NCBI RefSeq assembly: GCF_016863315.1
Contig: NZ_BOOQ01000009.1
Span: 186,001 to 250,000 of the forward strand
From: Planotetraspora silvatica
Lineage (GTDB): Bacteria > Actinomycetota > Actinomycetes > Streptosporangiales > Streptosporangiaceae
DNA: 64,000 nt
Direction: 5' to 3'
Under the pieces are notes generated by a model. The model was not told the origin of the DNA and ran no database searches. It was given only the letters and a program-made list of their open reading frames with translations. Positions 10,505 through 18,970 of this stretch are shown one piece after another. Made by a program: the position numbers and the translations under genes. Each line of letters begins with the position of its first letter. The first letter of the stretch is position 1.

Positions 10505-10770
10505 TCCGCCCAGGTCAGGCGTTCGGGTCGTCGTGTTGGGCACGTCCGGGCACACGACCTGGCATCGTCCTCCGCTCGACGAGTGCGTTCCTCGGAGCCC
10601 GGCATCAAGAGAACGAGGTTGGCGTTCTCATGCCCCAGACCCTCGGCTACGACGATGACTGATTCGCCCTGCATCAACAGCAGCGAAGCATGATGATGGC
10701 GAAGGTCATGAGACGTCGTGCTCTCCGGCAGCCCAGCGTTGGCGACCTCGTCGCCAGGCCTGGCTGCCGC
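10505..10770 (-). pseudogene. Tyrosine recombinase/integrase C-terminal remnant
   Basis: Minus-strand translation between in-frame stops at about 10798 and the ychF region gives AGLPESTTSHDLRHHHASLL, then QGESVIVVAEGLGHENANLV, then LLMPGSEERTRRAEDDAR. HDLRH is the box-II His-x-x-Arg motif and GLGH the following catalytic-His motif of phage-type integrases. In intact relatives a TYGH-type stretch with the nucleophilic Tyr follows NLVL; here NLVL joins LMPGSEE directly, so about five residues including the Tyr are gone. The N-terminal two thirds, with the first catalytic Arg, is absent. It cannot recombine DNA. It occupies the gap between ychF and the next gene and suggests an old integrative element. 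Confidence 0.75.
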
Positions 10771-10816
10771 TCCGCGCGGTGGGATGGACAGGGCCTATTA
10801 AGTCGACGCCTCCCGA

Positions 10817-10822
10817 TAGCAT
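10817..10822 (+). promoter_or_regulatory. -10 hexamer TAGCAT for the secreted protein gene
   Basis: TAGCAT is 8 nt upstream of the ATG at 10831, with no Shine-Dalgarno. Confidence 0.45.
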
Positions 10823-10830
10823 CCCGCGTC

Positions 10831-11223
10831 ATGAGAAGACTGATCATCGCGCTGGCGAGTACAGCGGGAGCGATCGCGTTTACCTTGGGCGGGTATGCCG
10901 TTGGTGCCGCAAAGGGAGATGTCGCTTCGGCGCCTTCGGAGGGGTGTGGGCAGGCCAATCAAACAATCAAGGAGCTTGCCGATCAGGTGCGGAAGCAGCC
11001 GGTAAGCCAAGAGCCGGAAATGGACAGTCGAACTGGCGCCATGGAAGAAGGAAGGGTCAAGATCCTCATCATGGCCGTCAACCAGAATCCGTCGTGCTTC
11101 GATGCCAAGGCTCGTGCGACAGCATCTGTCCTGAGCCGGCAACCGTCCGGAGATCAAAGGGACGCAGCCGTATGCGAACTCACTGGAGTCCGCTTCGAGG
11201 AGTGCCCGATCTCGGTTGATTAA
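10831..11223 (+). CDS. Small secreted hypothetical protein
   Basis: A 130-residue protein I do not recognise. Residues 1-28 form a signal peptide or anchor (MRRLIIALASTAGAIAFTLG). The mature part has four cysteines in two pairs (EGCGQAN, PSCFDAK, AVCEL, EECPISVD), which suggests two disulfides outside the cell. Base use is visibly less G+C-rich than its neighbours, with many A/T-ending codons, and it sits between an integrase remnant and degraded DNA, so horizontal origin is likely. I chose ATG 10831 because the signal sequence and the -10 geometry both fit; an upstream extension to 10690 would run through the integrase remnant. Confidence 0.55.
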   Translation: MRRLIIALASTAGAIAFTLGGYAVGAAKGDVASAPSEGCGQANQTIKELADQVRKQPVSQEPEMDSRTGAMEEGRVKILIMAVNQNPSCFDAKARATASVLSRQPSGDQRDAAVCELTGVRFEECPISVD

Positions 11224-12084
11224 CGTCCACTCCGCACCGCTGGGCCTCCCCAGTTCCGTTCTGGTTCCGTCCGAGGCGCAAAGCGCCGGAAGTCGACAAG
11301 AGACGTTGAGAGCTGTATTGCCTGGTCAGAACGCCACGTGAGGCGGCACCGGCAGCCCGGGCCGAGGAGGCTCGTATGAGTCGCGTGAAGAATCTCCCGC
11401 ACCCCTAGCCGGAGCCTTGGCCTGGCGCAACACTTGACCCGGCTGATCGCGCCCAAGAGGGCGGTCGCGATGCTGGCCGGTGTCGCCCTGATCGGCTACG
11501 CGGCATTCCTCATCTACGACTTCGTCTTGGTCGCCGTGTTCGCCCTGGACCCCGTACAGCGGGGTTGACCATTCGAGTGCCCCGTACCGTTCGCCGATCT
11601 CTTCCTGTGTGCGGCTCGGTGTCGCCCGCCGCTCGGGTCTGTGCTCCCGGGGCGCGCACGGGGCCCAAGACACCGTGAACTTTCGGCAACGATCAACCGC
11701 CGACGCGAGGTCGGATGGCCGCGCGGCCATCAGCGCGAACTCCCCGGCCCTGGGGCCGGCCGAGCGGCGGCCAGTGTTCCGCCGCAGGTCGAGATCGGCA
11801 TCGTGATACCTCTCTGAGCTGCGAGGACAGCAATACGTGGCGGTTAGGTAATCGATGTCCGCGCTGGCCAGGCGTAACGTGCTTTCCCGCGGAGCGTCAG
11901 GCGTGGGGTCGTCTCATCTGGAAGTAGACCTGGTTTGCTCGGTCACGGCGATGCTTGCACCATGGGCGTGGCTTTCCTGGAAGAATTGGCGAGACCGCTA
12001 GGGTGAATACTTCAATGCGGCTAACCGGATCGAGAGTAAGACGACACCGCGCCAGCCGGGGGGATCGGCGCGAGCGGAGGCGTG
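11224..12084. other. Degraded intergenic region
   Basis: About 860 bp with no convincing complete gene. One fragment deserves mention: on the plus strand, 11434-11568 encodes 44 residues from a TTG with a strongly hydrophobic stretch (MLAGVALIGYAAFLIYDFVL). A GAGGAGG site followed by ATG at 11376 opens a different frame that stops after 10 codons. Together they look like a frameshifted small membrane protein. The rest holds only short, unrecognised frames. A TAGGGT hexamer at 11999-12004 could be a -10 for the secretion operon, leaving a leader of about 75 nt. Confidence 0.4.
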
Positions 12085-13104
12085 ATGGCTCGCAGGTCAA
12101 CCGTCCAGCAGGATCCGCGGATCGCTGGCGACCCCGAGTCGTACCCTCTGGAGGGCCCTGATCGGGTGACAGTGTCGCGTGGAACGTCCTCCAGGCGTGG
12201 AGGCTGGGGCGGTGGCGGGGGCCGCTGGCTCGTGTGGGCGGGGCGTGCCGTTCTGTGGGCGCTCATCATCGTGATCGTCGTCAACGGCGTCCGGGCGCCT
12301 TTCGAGCGGCTGAGCCAGAACGGCGCCGCGACGGATTCGGAAACGACGCCGAGTTCGAGTGGTCGTGATTTTCCCGTGACGCAGGCGGCCGCATTCGCCA
12401 ATCAGTTCGCCGCCGTCTATTTGAATTATGACGCCACCGACGCGCAGCAAAGAGCGGAACGGTTGAAGGCTTTTCTTCCTGAAGGCGCGGACGAGCAGTT
12501 CGGCTGGAACGGCTATGGACGAATGGCGGCCGGCGCATTTCAGTTCTCCGGAATTCAGGTGAGCGACGAGCACGACGCCGTCGTCACGGTCGCCTACCAG
12601 ACCGGTGGGCACCGTGGGCTGCTGTCCGTTCCGATCTACAACGACGGCGGACACTTCGTCGTGTCGGGACAGCCGGGACTGCTGCCCGCTCCCGCGCTGC
12701 CGGGGTTCCCCCAGGTCTCCGGCCCGTCGCGGGACTCGGCGACGGAGGCGGAGCTACGGCCGCAGGTCGAGGGCTTCTTCAAGGCGTTCGCGGCGGGCAA
12801 CCAGGTGGATCTGCAGCGGTATGTCGCGAGCGGGAAGCCGATCGACGGCTTCAACGGGGAGTTCACCCTGGCCCAGCTCAAGGATCTCGTCGTGCCGGAA
12901 GGCGAGGCGAACACCAGGGAGGTCACCGCAGTGGTCGTGTGGGCCGTCTCGTCGAACGGAACGGACGCCGTCTCGACCTCCGAGCAGAACGACCCGGCCG
13001 TCCAGCCCGGCGGCCTCGAGCAGGCCTACCGACTGACCATGGAGAAGCAGGGCGGCAAGTGGTTCGTCCAGCAGGTCCAGGGTGCGAGCCGGTCCGTGGG
13101 GTAG
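12085..13104 (+). CDS. TcpC/VirB8-like conjugal transfer protein
   Basis: A 339-residue bitopic membrane protein. A cytosolic Gly-rich N terminus precedes one transmembrane helix at about residues 48-68 (WAGRAVLWALIIVIVVNG). The exterior part has two NTF2-like halves: one around AAAFANQFAAVYLNYDATDA, the other around LRPQVEGFFKAFAAGNQVDL. This one-helix, two-domain layout matches TcpC of Gram-positive conjugation systems, a VirB8-like scaffold. GGAGG 4 nt before ATG 12085 sets the start rather than the overlapping GTG at 12082. It is the first gene of the secretion-like operon. Confidence 0.8.
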   Translation: MARRSTVQQDPRIAGDPESYPLEGPDRVTVSRGTSSRRGGWGGGGGRWLVWAGRAVLWALIIVIVVNGVRAPFERLSQNGAATDSETTPSSSGRDFPVTQAAAFANQFAAVYLNYDATDAQQRAERLKAFLPEGADEQFGWNGYGRMAAGAFQFSGIQVSDEHDAVVTVAYQTGGHRGLLSVPIYNDGGHFVVSGQPGLLPAPALPGFPQVSGPSRDSATEAELRPQVEGFFKAFAAGNQVDLQRYVASGKPIDGFNGEFTLAQLKDLVVPEGEANTREVTAVVVWAVSSNGTDAVSTSEQNDPAVQPGGLEQAYRLTMEKQGGKWFVQQVQGASRSVG

Positions 13105-13154
13105 CGCATGCCCGGCCATGACATCGCTGATCCATACCCCCGGGAGGGCGAGAA

Positions 13155-13442
13155 TTGATTCTGAAGACCATCGTGGACAGTTCCCTGGAACTGGCCGCGC
13201 CCTCGCAGCCCCCGACGGGGGGAATCAACACCGAAGGTCTGGCGGACTTCCTCCGTACCTTCTTCGCGCCGCTGTTCCTCGTGGTCGTCTCCATCGTGGC
13301 GCTTTTCTTCCTCTTCACCCGTGAGATCACCAGGTTCGTGCAGTTCATCATTCTGGCGATCGCCATCGGCGTGATCTTCTATGTGCCCAACATCATCGAG
13401 GTGACGGCGAAGGCGATCGCGGGCGCGCTCGGAATCAAGTGA
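13155..13442 (+). CDS. Small two-helix membrane protein of the secretion operon
   Basis: A 95-residue protein with two hydrophobic helices separated by a short charged loop: APLFLVVVSIVALFFLF, then TREITRF, then VQFIILAIAIGVIFYVPNII. The N terminus is polar (SQPPTGGINTEGLADFLR). Size and topology resemble VirB2/TrbC-like pilin or small channel subunits of type IV secretion systems, but no sequence motif proves it. TTG at 13155 follows GGGAGGG at a good distance. It lies 50 nt after the TcpC-like gene and 21 nt before the next. Confidence 0.65.
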   Translation: MILKTIVDSSLELAAPSQPPTGGINTEGLADFLRTFFAPLFLVVVSIVALFFLFTREITRFVQFIILAIAIGVIFYVPNIIEVTAKAIAGALGIK

Positions 13443-13463
13443 TCCGGCGGAGAGGAGGATCGG

Positions 13464-16403
13464 GTGGATCTCCCCACATACACCAATATCTGGCGAATTG
13501 AGAAGCGGCTCTACAAGCTGTACGACCTACGGCTGCCCATGCCTCTTCCGATCGTCTGGATCGGTGTGTTCGTGGGTGTCCTGGTCCCCTGGTGGCTCTT
13601 CCTCTACCTCGTCAAGGTGCCGTTCGCGGCGCCCTGGCACGTGGTCTACCTGGTCCCGCCGGGCGTCGTCACCTGGCTGTCCACCCGTCCCGTCATCGAG
13701 GGCAAGCGGCTGACCGAGGTGCTGCAGTCGCAGCTGCGCTACCTGGCGGAGCCGCGCACCTGGGCTCGCATGGCGCCGGTCGCGGAGCCGGAGACGATCA
13801 CCCTGACCGCTCGTGTCTGGCGGACCGCGCCGTCGGCCGCGCCGGTCCGCGTCAAGGCCGCCCGCAAGGCCGTGGCGGCGGAGGCGGCGGGGCAGGACGC
13901 GAAGACCAAGGGACGAAGCGCGGCGACGAAGACCAGAGGCGTCGAGACGAAGGCACGCGGTACGGAGAAGGTGCGCGGCGCGGGGCCCCGGACGAGGACG
14001 CCGGAGACCACGGCGACCACGGCGACCGGCGTGGGAGTCAGGGCCAGAGCCGGGGAGACCAAGGGCAGAGGCAAGGCCGTCGAGCCGTGGACGCCCGATC
14101 GCGTCATTCCGGCCCGTGCGCTGCCTCCCTCCTCCGCCGGGCGACCCGCCACCGTGCACCCCGCCGTGGCGGCGGCCGCGGCCGCCGCCGCGCCGGTCAC
14201 CGACTCGCCTCCCGACTCGTGGAGCAGGCCCACCGCGAAGCCGGCCACGACGGGTGAGCCCGTGCAGGCCGTCTCCGCGGACGAGCCCGTCTTCTACATG
14301 CCCAAGCCGTCCGTGTCCCCGGGAGACAAGCCGCCGATCCGGGTGGCGCTGCCGAAGCGGGCCGCGCCGCTCGCGCTGCCTCCCGCACCCTCGACACCGC
14401 CGCCGACGCAGCCCGGTCCGGCTGCCGAGGAGTCCGCCGCTCCCGTGCCACCCATCGGGACCGAGGCGCTGCGGCGGTTGCGCAGGCTCGCGGCCAGTGC
14501 CGAGTCCGCGCCCGAATCGGTGCAGGAACCCGCCTCCCACCCGACGCGTCACGCCGGCCCGGAGTCGGCACAGGACCTCGGTACGGATGCGGCGCATCCG
14601 GTGCGCCACGCGGGCCCTGAACCGGATTCCGTACGGCAGGCCTCTCCCGAGGCGATGCGCGACCCGGCGGTCTCTGAGCCGGTGCGGGACGCGGCTCCGA
14701 CCTCCACGCGGGAAGCGGTCCGATCCGCGGCACACGACGCGGCTCCGATCCCCGCACGGGAATCCGCTCAGGAACCGACGCGCGACGCCGCGCCCGCGGA
14801 TCCGATGCCGGACTCCCCGCAGGAGTCGCCGGCACAGAGCCCTGCCCTGGACGCCGGGCGAGGAACGGCGCAGACGCCAGACCAAGCCCCTGTACAAGGA
14901 ACGGCCCAGACGCCTGCTCAGGCCCCGGTGCGGGAGCCGGTCCGGGAAGCCGCGGAGAACGTCGTCAGCGAGCCGGCAACGGAGTCCGGTCAGGCCGGAC
15001 GGGTCGAGCAAGACAGGGTGCGGGAGCCGCGCCCAGGAACGTCCGATCGGCAGCGGGAGGCCTGGGAGCAGCACCGGAAGGGCCAGCCGCCACGGCTCGT
15101 CCGTCCCGCCGTGCCCCCTGCCCCGGCCGCTCCGCCGCTCGCCGCCCAGTCGTCGACCGCTGAGCCACCCGCTGCCGAGCCCTCCGTCCAGCCGCCCACG
15201 CGGCCGGCCGTCGAGCCGCCCACCGCGCAGCCGCCCGCCCGGCCGGCCCCTGAGCTGCCCGCTGCCCGGCCGGCCGCTCAGTCGCCTGCACAGCCGCCCG
15301 CGCCGCCGTCGGCCGAGCCGCCCGTCGAGCGCCCCGCGGGGCCCTCGCCGGCTCCCGCCGCGAGTGTGGCGCCGCCGCCAAGCGGGAACAGGGGAGTGTC
15401 GATCCGGAGGGTTCCCACGCTTCCCCAGGCGAGCGGGCCCGCCACTCCGGTGCTTCCTCCCGCCGCCCTGCCGTCCTCGCCGGTGGACGAGCCCAGAGTC
15501 CGCCGTGTGGAGTCCGTCGTCGGGCGCGGCTCCTCGGGCGGCTGGCGCAGGATCGCCCAGGTGGTCGTCGGCGGGAGCCGTACCGACGGCATGGAGGTCG
15601 ACGAGGCGCGGGCACGCACGCCGCTCACCACGAGCAGGCGGGTCATGGTGCTGGGCTGCACCGGCGGCGCCGGGCAGACGACCACGGCGCTCATGCTCGG
15701 CCACACGCTCGCCCGCTACCGGGAAGACAGGGTGCTGGCCCTCGATGCGAACACCGGGGACAACACGCTGACGACCAGGATCCAGGCCGAGTCACCCGAG
15801 ACGCTGAGCTCGCTGCTCGAAGGGTCGCACGCGGTGTCCGGCTACCTCGGCATGCGCGCCTACACGACGCGGTGCGAGTCGGGGCTCGAGGTGGTCGGCG
15901 CCGACACCGACGCCGGGGCCGAGCAGCGCCTGTCCGACCGGGCCCTGCTGAACGACTGGCGGCGGACGCTCTCCGCGCTGGACCAGCACTACCGCCTGGT
16001 CGTGGTCGACCCGGCCGCCGCTCTCGCCGCGAGGCTCCTGCCGTACACCGATCAGCTGGTGCTGGTCGCGCCCGCGAGCGAGGACGCGTCGGACGCGATC
16101 GCCATGACGTACGAGTGGCTCGACGGCCACGGCGTCTCCGATCTCCGGCGCAGGGCCGTCATGGTGATCAACGGCGTGAGCCGGCGGAGCATGCCGGACG
16201 TGGAGCAGGCCGAGGCCGTGGCCAGCGGCCGCTGCCGGGCCATCGTCCGCGTGCCCTGGGAGGACGAGCTGGCTCCGGGGCGTCCCGGACCAGTTGACGT
16301 CAACCACCTCCGGATCGGCGGCCGCAGGGCGTACGTTGCACTCGCCGGAGTGATCGTGAGTGGCTTGGCGACGATCCAGGCGAAGCAGGAGGTGGCCAGA
16401 TGA
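13464..16403 (+). CDS. TcpE-like membrane domain fused to ParA/MinD-like ATPase domain
   Basis: A 979-residue three-part protein. Residues 1-100 resemble TcpE: YTNIWRIEKRLYKLYDLRLP followed by two transmembrane helices and a cytosolic LRYLAEPRTWARM stretch. About 600 residues of Pro/Ala/Arg-rich low complexity follow, with loose repeats such as RHAGPE and REPVREAAE. Residues about 725-979 are a P-loop domain of the ParA/MinD type: VMVLGCTGGAGQTTTALMLG, LALDANTGDN and LVVVDPAAA. The P-loop has Gln where the catalytic Lys is expected (GGAGQTT). GTG 13464 follows GAGGAGG. A TcpE-ATPase fusion would tie a membrane channel component to a partition-type switch; function is inferred from architecture. 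Confidence 0.7.
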   Translation: MDLPTYTNIWRIEKRLYKLYDLRLPMPLPIVWIGVFVGVLVPWWLFLYLVKVPFAAPWHVVYLVPPGVVTWLSTRPVIEGKRLTEVLQSQLRYLAEPRTWARMAPVAEPETITLTARVWRTAPSAAPVRVKAARKAVAAEAAGQDAKTKGRSAATKTRGVETKARGTEKVRGAGPRTRTPETTATTATGVGVRARAGETKGRGKAVEPWTPDRVIPARALPPSSAGRPATVHPAVAAAAAAAAPVTDSPPDSWSRPTAKPATTGEPVQAVSADEPVFYMPKPSVSPGDKPPIRVALPKRAAPLALPPAPSTPPPTQPGPAAEESAAPVPPIGTEALRRLRRLAASAESAPESVQEPASHPTRHAGPESAQDLGTDAAHPVRHAGPEPDSVRQASPEAMRDPAVSEPVRDAAPTSTREAVRSAAHDAAPIPARESAQEPTRDAAPADPMPDSPQESPAQSPALDAGRGTAQTPDQAPVQGTAQTPAQAPVREPVREAAENVVSEPATESGQAGRVEQDRVREPRPGTSDRQREAWEQHRKGQPPRLVRPAVPPAPAAPPLAAQSSTAEPPAAEPSVQPPTRPAVEPPTAQPPARPAPELPAARPAAQSPAQPPAPPSAEPPVERPAGPSPAPAASVAPPPSGNRGVSIRRVPTLPQASGPATPVLPPAALPSSPVDEPRVRRVESVVGRGSSGGWRRIAQVVVGGSRTDGMEVDEARARTPLTTSRRVMVLGCTGGAGQTTTALMLGHTLARYREDRVLALDANTGDNTLTTRIQAESPETLSSLLEGSHAVSGYLGMRAYTTRCESGLEVVGADTDAGAEQRLSDRALLNDWRRTLSALDQHYRLVVVDPAAALAARLLPYTDQLVLVAPASEDASDAIAMTYEWLDGHGVSDLRRRAVMVINGVSRRSMPDVEQAEAVASGRCRAIVRVPWEDELAPGRPGPVDVNHLRIGGRRAYVALAGVIVSGLATIQAKQEVAR

Positions 16404-16426
16404 GCGCCCGGTGCGAGAAGGGGAGC

Positions 16427-16494
16427 CGGTGAGCGAGCGATGAGTGAGCGGCGCTGGAATCTGCGAGCGAGGAAGTCGGTGAGCGACCGATGAG
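16427..16494 (+). repeat. Duplicated 18-bp motif before the VirB4-like gene
   Basis: CGGTGAGCGAGCGATGAG (16427-16444) recurs as CGGTGAGCGACCGATGAG (16477-16494) with one change, 50 bp apart. The second copy contains the VirB4-like start. The first ATG (16440) opens a 17-codon frame whose TGA overlaps that start by ATGA, so it could couple translation or be a duplicated start region. Confidence 0.55.
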
Positions 16495-18970
16495 CAAGGG
16501 GGCGCGGAGCCGCCTCGCGGTGCGGTATTTCGACGACCGTGTCCTGCTCACCGACTCGGCGGCGTGGGCCTACTTCCGGTTGCCGACGGTGAGCTATGAG
16601 TTCCTCACGCCCGAGGAGCGGGAGGCGCTCGCCACCAACATCACGATCGCGCTGGCCGCGATCAGGATGCCCGACGCCGAGGTGCATCTGCGCATCGCCC
16701 ACCGGGCGTATCCGGCGGCCGAATGGGCGATGGCGCTCAACGCCACCTCCGACGAGGGGGCCGGCTGGCGGGACTACCTGGAGGAGATGTACCGCCACGT
16801 CTGGGCTAAGGACTTCTGGAGCAAAGAGGTCTACCTCGGCGTACGGCTCGGCCCGCGCGGCGCCCAACTCGGCAGCGGAGTGCTGTCCCAGCTGTTCGGC
16901 TTCTACCAGCGAAGCGAGCGGGCGCTCGGGATCGAGGACGACCACGTGCCCGACCGCGAGGTCGAGCGGTGGACCGGTCAGGCGGAACGGCTCGGCCGGG
17001 CCCTGACCTCCAGCGCCCTCTACGCGCGGCACGCCACCTCCACGGAGATCGCCTGGCTGTTCCAGCACGCCGCCTCGGGGGCGCTCGGCGAGCCGCCGCA
17101 TTCGGCCTCGCCGCGCCGCAAGTGGGGCAAGGGCGAGATCGAGGCCCTGGTCGAGGGGCAGATCCACAACGGCAGGTCGTTGTTGCGGATCGAGCAGATG
17201 TCGGGCGACGCGTTCACCGCGCATCTGTCCTTCGCCCGGTTCCCCGACCTGATGGCCTTCCCCGACGGGGAGCCGTGGCTGCACTTCGCCGACCAACTGC
17301 CGTTCCCCGTGGAGATCTCGAGCAGGATGCGGCTGATCTCGCCGGTCCGCGCGAGCAAGGACGTGGCGAGGAAACTGGCACACGCGCGCGACATGGACAT
17401 CCACATCCGCGAGGCGGGCGCGGAGGCGCCCCTCGCGCTGGCCGAGCAGATCGACGCCGCTCGCATGCTGGAACACGGCATCACCAAGGAGCGGCTCCCG
17501 TTCGTGTACGGCTGGCACCGGCTGAGCGTCAGCGCGCCGACCGAGGAGATCTGCGTCCAGCGGGTCGAGGCGGTGGTGGAGCACTACCGCGACATCGGCA
17601 TCGACGTGGTGAACTCCACCGGCGACCAGTTCTCGTTGTTCTGCGAAGCCCTGCCGGGGGAGAAGGTCCGGGTCAACGCCTACGCCCAGCGCCAGCCCCT
17701 CCGGACGATCGCGGGCGGCATGTCGACGGCCACCGTGGAGTTGGGCGACCGGGTGGACGAGTCGAACGCCGGCTGGGTCGGACCGTACATCGGGGAGACC
17801 CTGGGGCGGGCCCGCAGCATCGTCCACTTCGACCCGCTGGTCGCGGCCACCAGGAACCGCCCGACGGCCATCGCGATCACGGGGGAGCCCGGCGGCGGCA
17901 AGACGACTCTGGCGCTCCTGTTGATCTACCAGATGGCCCTGCGCGGGGTGACCGTCGCGGTCATCGACCCGAAGGGCGACGCTGAGTCGCTGGTCCAGCT
18001 CCTTCAGCGGCGCGGACGCAAGGCGCGGATCATCCCGCTGGGGTCGGCGGCGCCCGGCCTGCTCGACCCGTTCTCGTTCGGCGACGACATCGCGGCGAAG
18101 AAGACGATGGCCTCCGAGACGTTGCGGCTGCTGTTGCCCCGCATGTCGGAGGAGCGCGAGTCGGCGATGATCCAGGCGGTGGCCGCGGTCTCCAACGAGC
18201 CCGACCCCTCGCTCGGCAAGGTGGTCGACCACCTGGAGCAGAACCCGGATCCGGCGTCGAAGAACCTCGGGGCCGTCCTGCGGTCGATGTCCGAGATGCA
18301 CCTCGCGCAACTCTGCTTCGACAGATTCGGCGGCGACCAGATCGACACCGAGGGATGGACCACGGTGTTCACGCTGGGCGGTCTCACGCTGCCCGACGTG
18401 GCGACCACCAGGGACGACTACTCCTACGAGCAGCGGCTGTCGGTGGCCCTGCTCTATCTGGTGTCCCAGTTCGCCCGGCGGCTGATGAACGGACTCGACC
18501 GGCGCACGCCCAAGGCGATCTTCCTGGACGAGGCGTGGGCGATCACGTCCACGCCCGAGGGCGCCAAGCTGGTGCCGGAGGTCTCCCGGATGGGCCGCTC
18601 CCGCAACACGGCGCTCGTCCTGGTGTCCCAGAACGCGGGTGACCTGCTCAACGAGCAGGTGACCAACTGTCTCTCCTCGGTCTTCGCGTTCCGCTCGTCC
18701 GAGCGGGTCGAGGTCGGGCACGTGATGGAACTGCTCGGGGTGGATCCGTCGGAGGAGCACAAGGCCGTGTTGCGGTCGCTGGGCAACGGCGAATGCGTCT
18801 TCCGGGACCTGGACGGCCGGGCGGGCCGGATCGGGGTGGACCTCGTCTCCGAGGAACTCCTTCGCTGGCTCGATACCAATCCGACGCACGACAAACCAGG
18901 CGAGAAAGTGCATGATCGTCTTAACGGGGGCGCTGATCGGTCGGGGGTCGCTCAGGAGGTGCGGTCTTGA
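16490..18970 (+). CDS. VirB4/TraC-type conjugation ATPase
   Basis: An 826-residue energy-coupling ATPase of type IV secretion machines. The N-terminal half (about 1-440) has the TcpF/VirB4 character with FLTPEEREALATNITIALAA. Walker A is GEPGGGKTTLALLL at about 464-477, followed by VAVIDPKGDAESL; Walker B is AIFLDEAWAITSTPEG at about 675-690; RNTALVLVSQNAGDLLNE is the conserved sensor region. No membrane helix is apparent, so it should act on the cytosolic face. Its stop overlaps the next start by 4 nt (TTGA). Annotated relatives exist in many actinobacterial chromosomes; no separate VirD4/TcpA coupling protein is seen nearby. Confidence 0.88.
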   Translation: MSKGARSRLAVRYFDDRVLLTDSAAWAYFRLPTVSYEFLTPEEREALATNITIALAAIRMPDAEVHLRIAHRAYPAAEWAMALNATSDEGAGWRDYLEEMYRHVWAKDFWSKEVYLGVRLGPRGAQLGSGVLSQLFGFYQRSERALGIEDDHVPDREVERWTGQAERLGRALTSSALYARHATSTEIAWLFQHAASGALGEPPHSASPRRKWGKGEIEALVEGQIHNGRSLLRIEQMSGDAFTAHLSFARFPDLMAFPDGEPWLHFADQLPFPVEISSRMRLISPVRASKDVARKLAHARDMDIHIREAGAEAPLALAEQIDAARMLEHGITKERLPFVYGWHRLSVSAPTEEICVQRVEAVVEHYRDIGIDVVNSTGDQFSLFCEALPGEKVRVNAYAQRQPLRTIAGGMSTATVELGDRVDESNAGWVGPYIGETLGRARSIVHFDPLVAATRNRPTAIAITGEPGGGKTTLALLLIYQMALRGVTVAVIDPKGDAESLVQLLQRRGRKARIIPLGSAAPGLLDPFSFGDDIAAKKTMASETLRLLLPRMSEERESAMIQAVAAVSNEPDPSLGKVVDHLEQNPDPASKNLGAVLRSMSEMHLAQLCFDRFGGDQIDTEGWTTVFTLGGLTLPDVATTRDDYSYEQRLSVALLYLVSQFARRLMNGLDRRTPKAIFLDEAWAITSTPEGAKLVPEVSRMGRSRNTALVLVSQNAGDLLNEQVTNCLSSVFAFRSSERVEVGHVMELLGVDPSEEHKAVLRSLGNGECVFRDLDGRAGRIGVDLVSEELLRWLDTNPTHDKPGEKVHDRLNGGADRSGVAQEVRS

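Noticed and set aside
11326-11730. 134-codon minus-strand frame in the degraded region
   Set aside because: No homology, signal or ribosome site is recognisable; it is chance in GC-rich DNA.
13527-15704. 725-codon minus-strand frame opposite the TcpE-ParA gene
   Set aside because: Composition is Arg/Gly-rich shadow of the Pro/Ala repeat region, with no start signal or motif.
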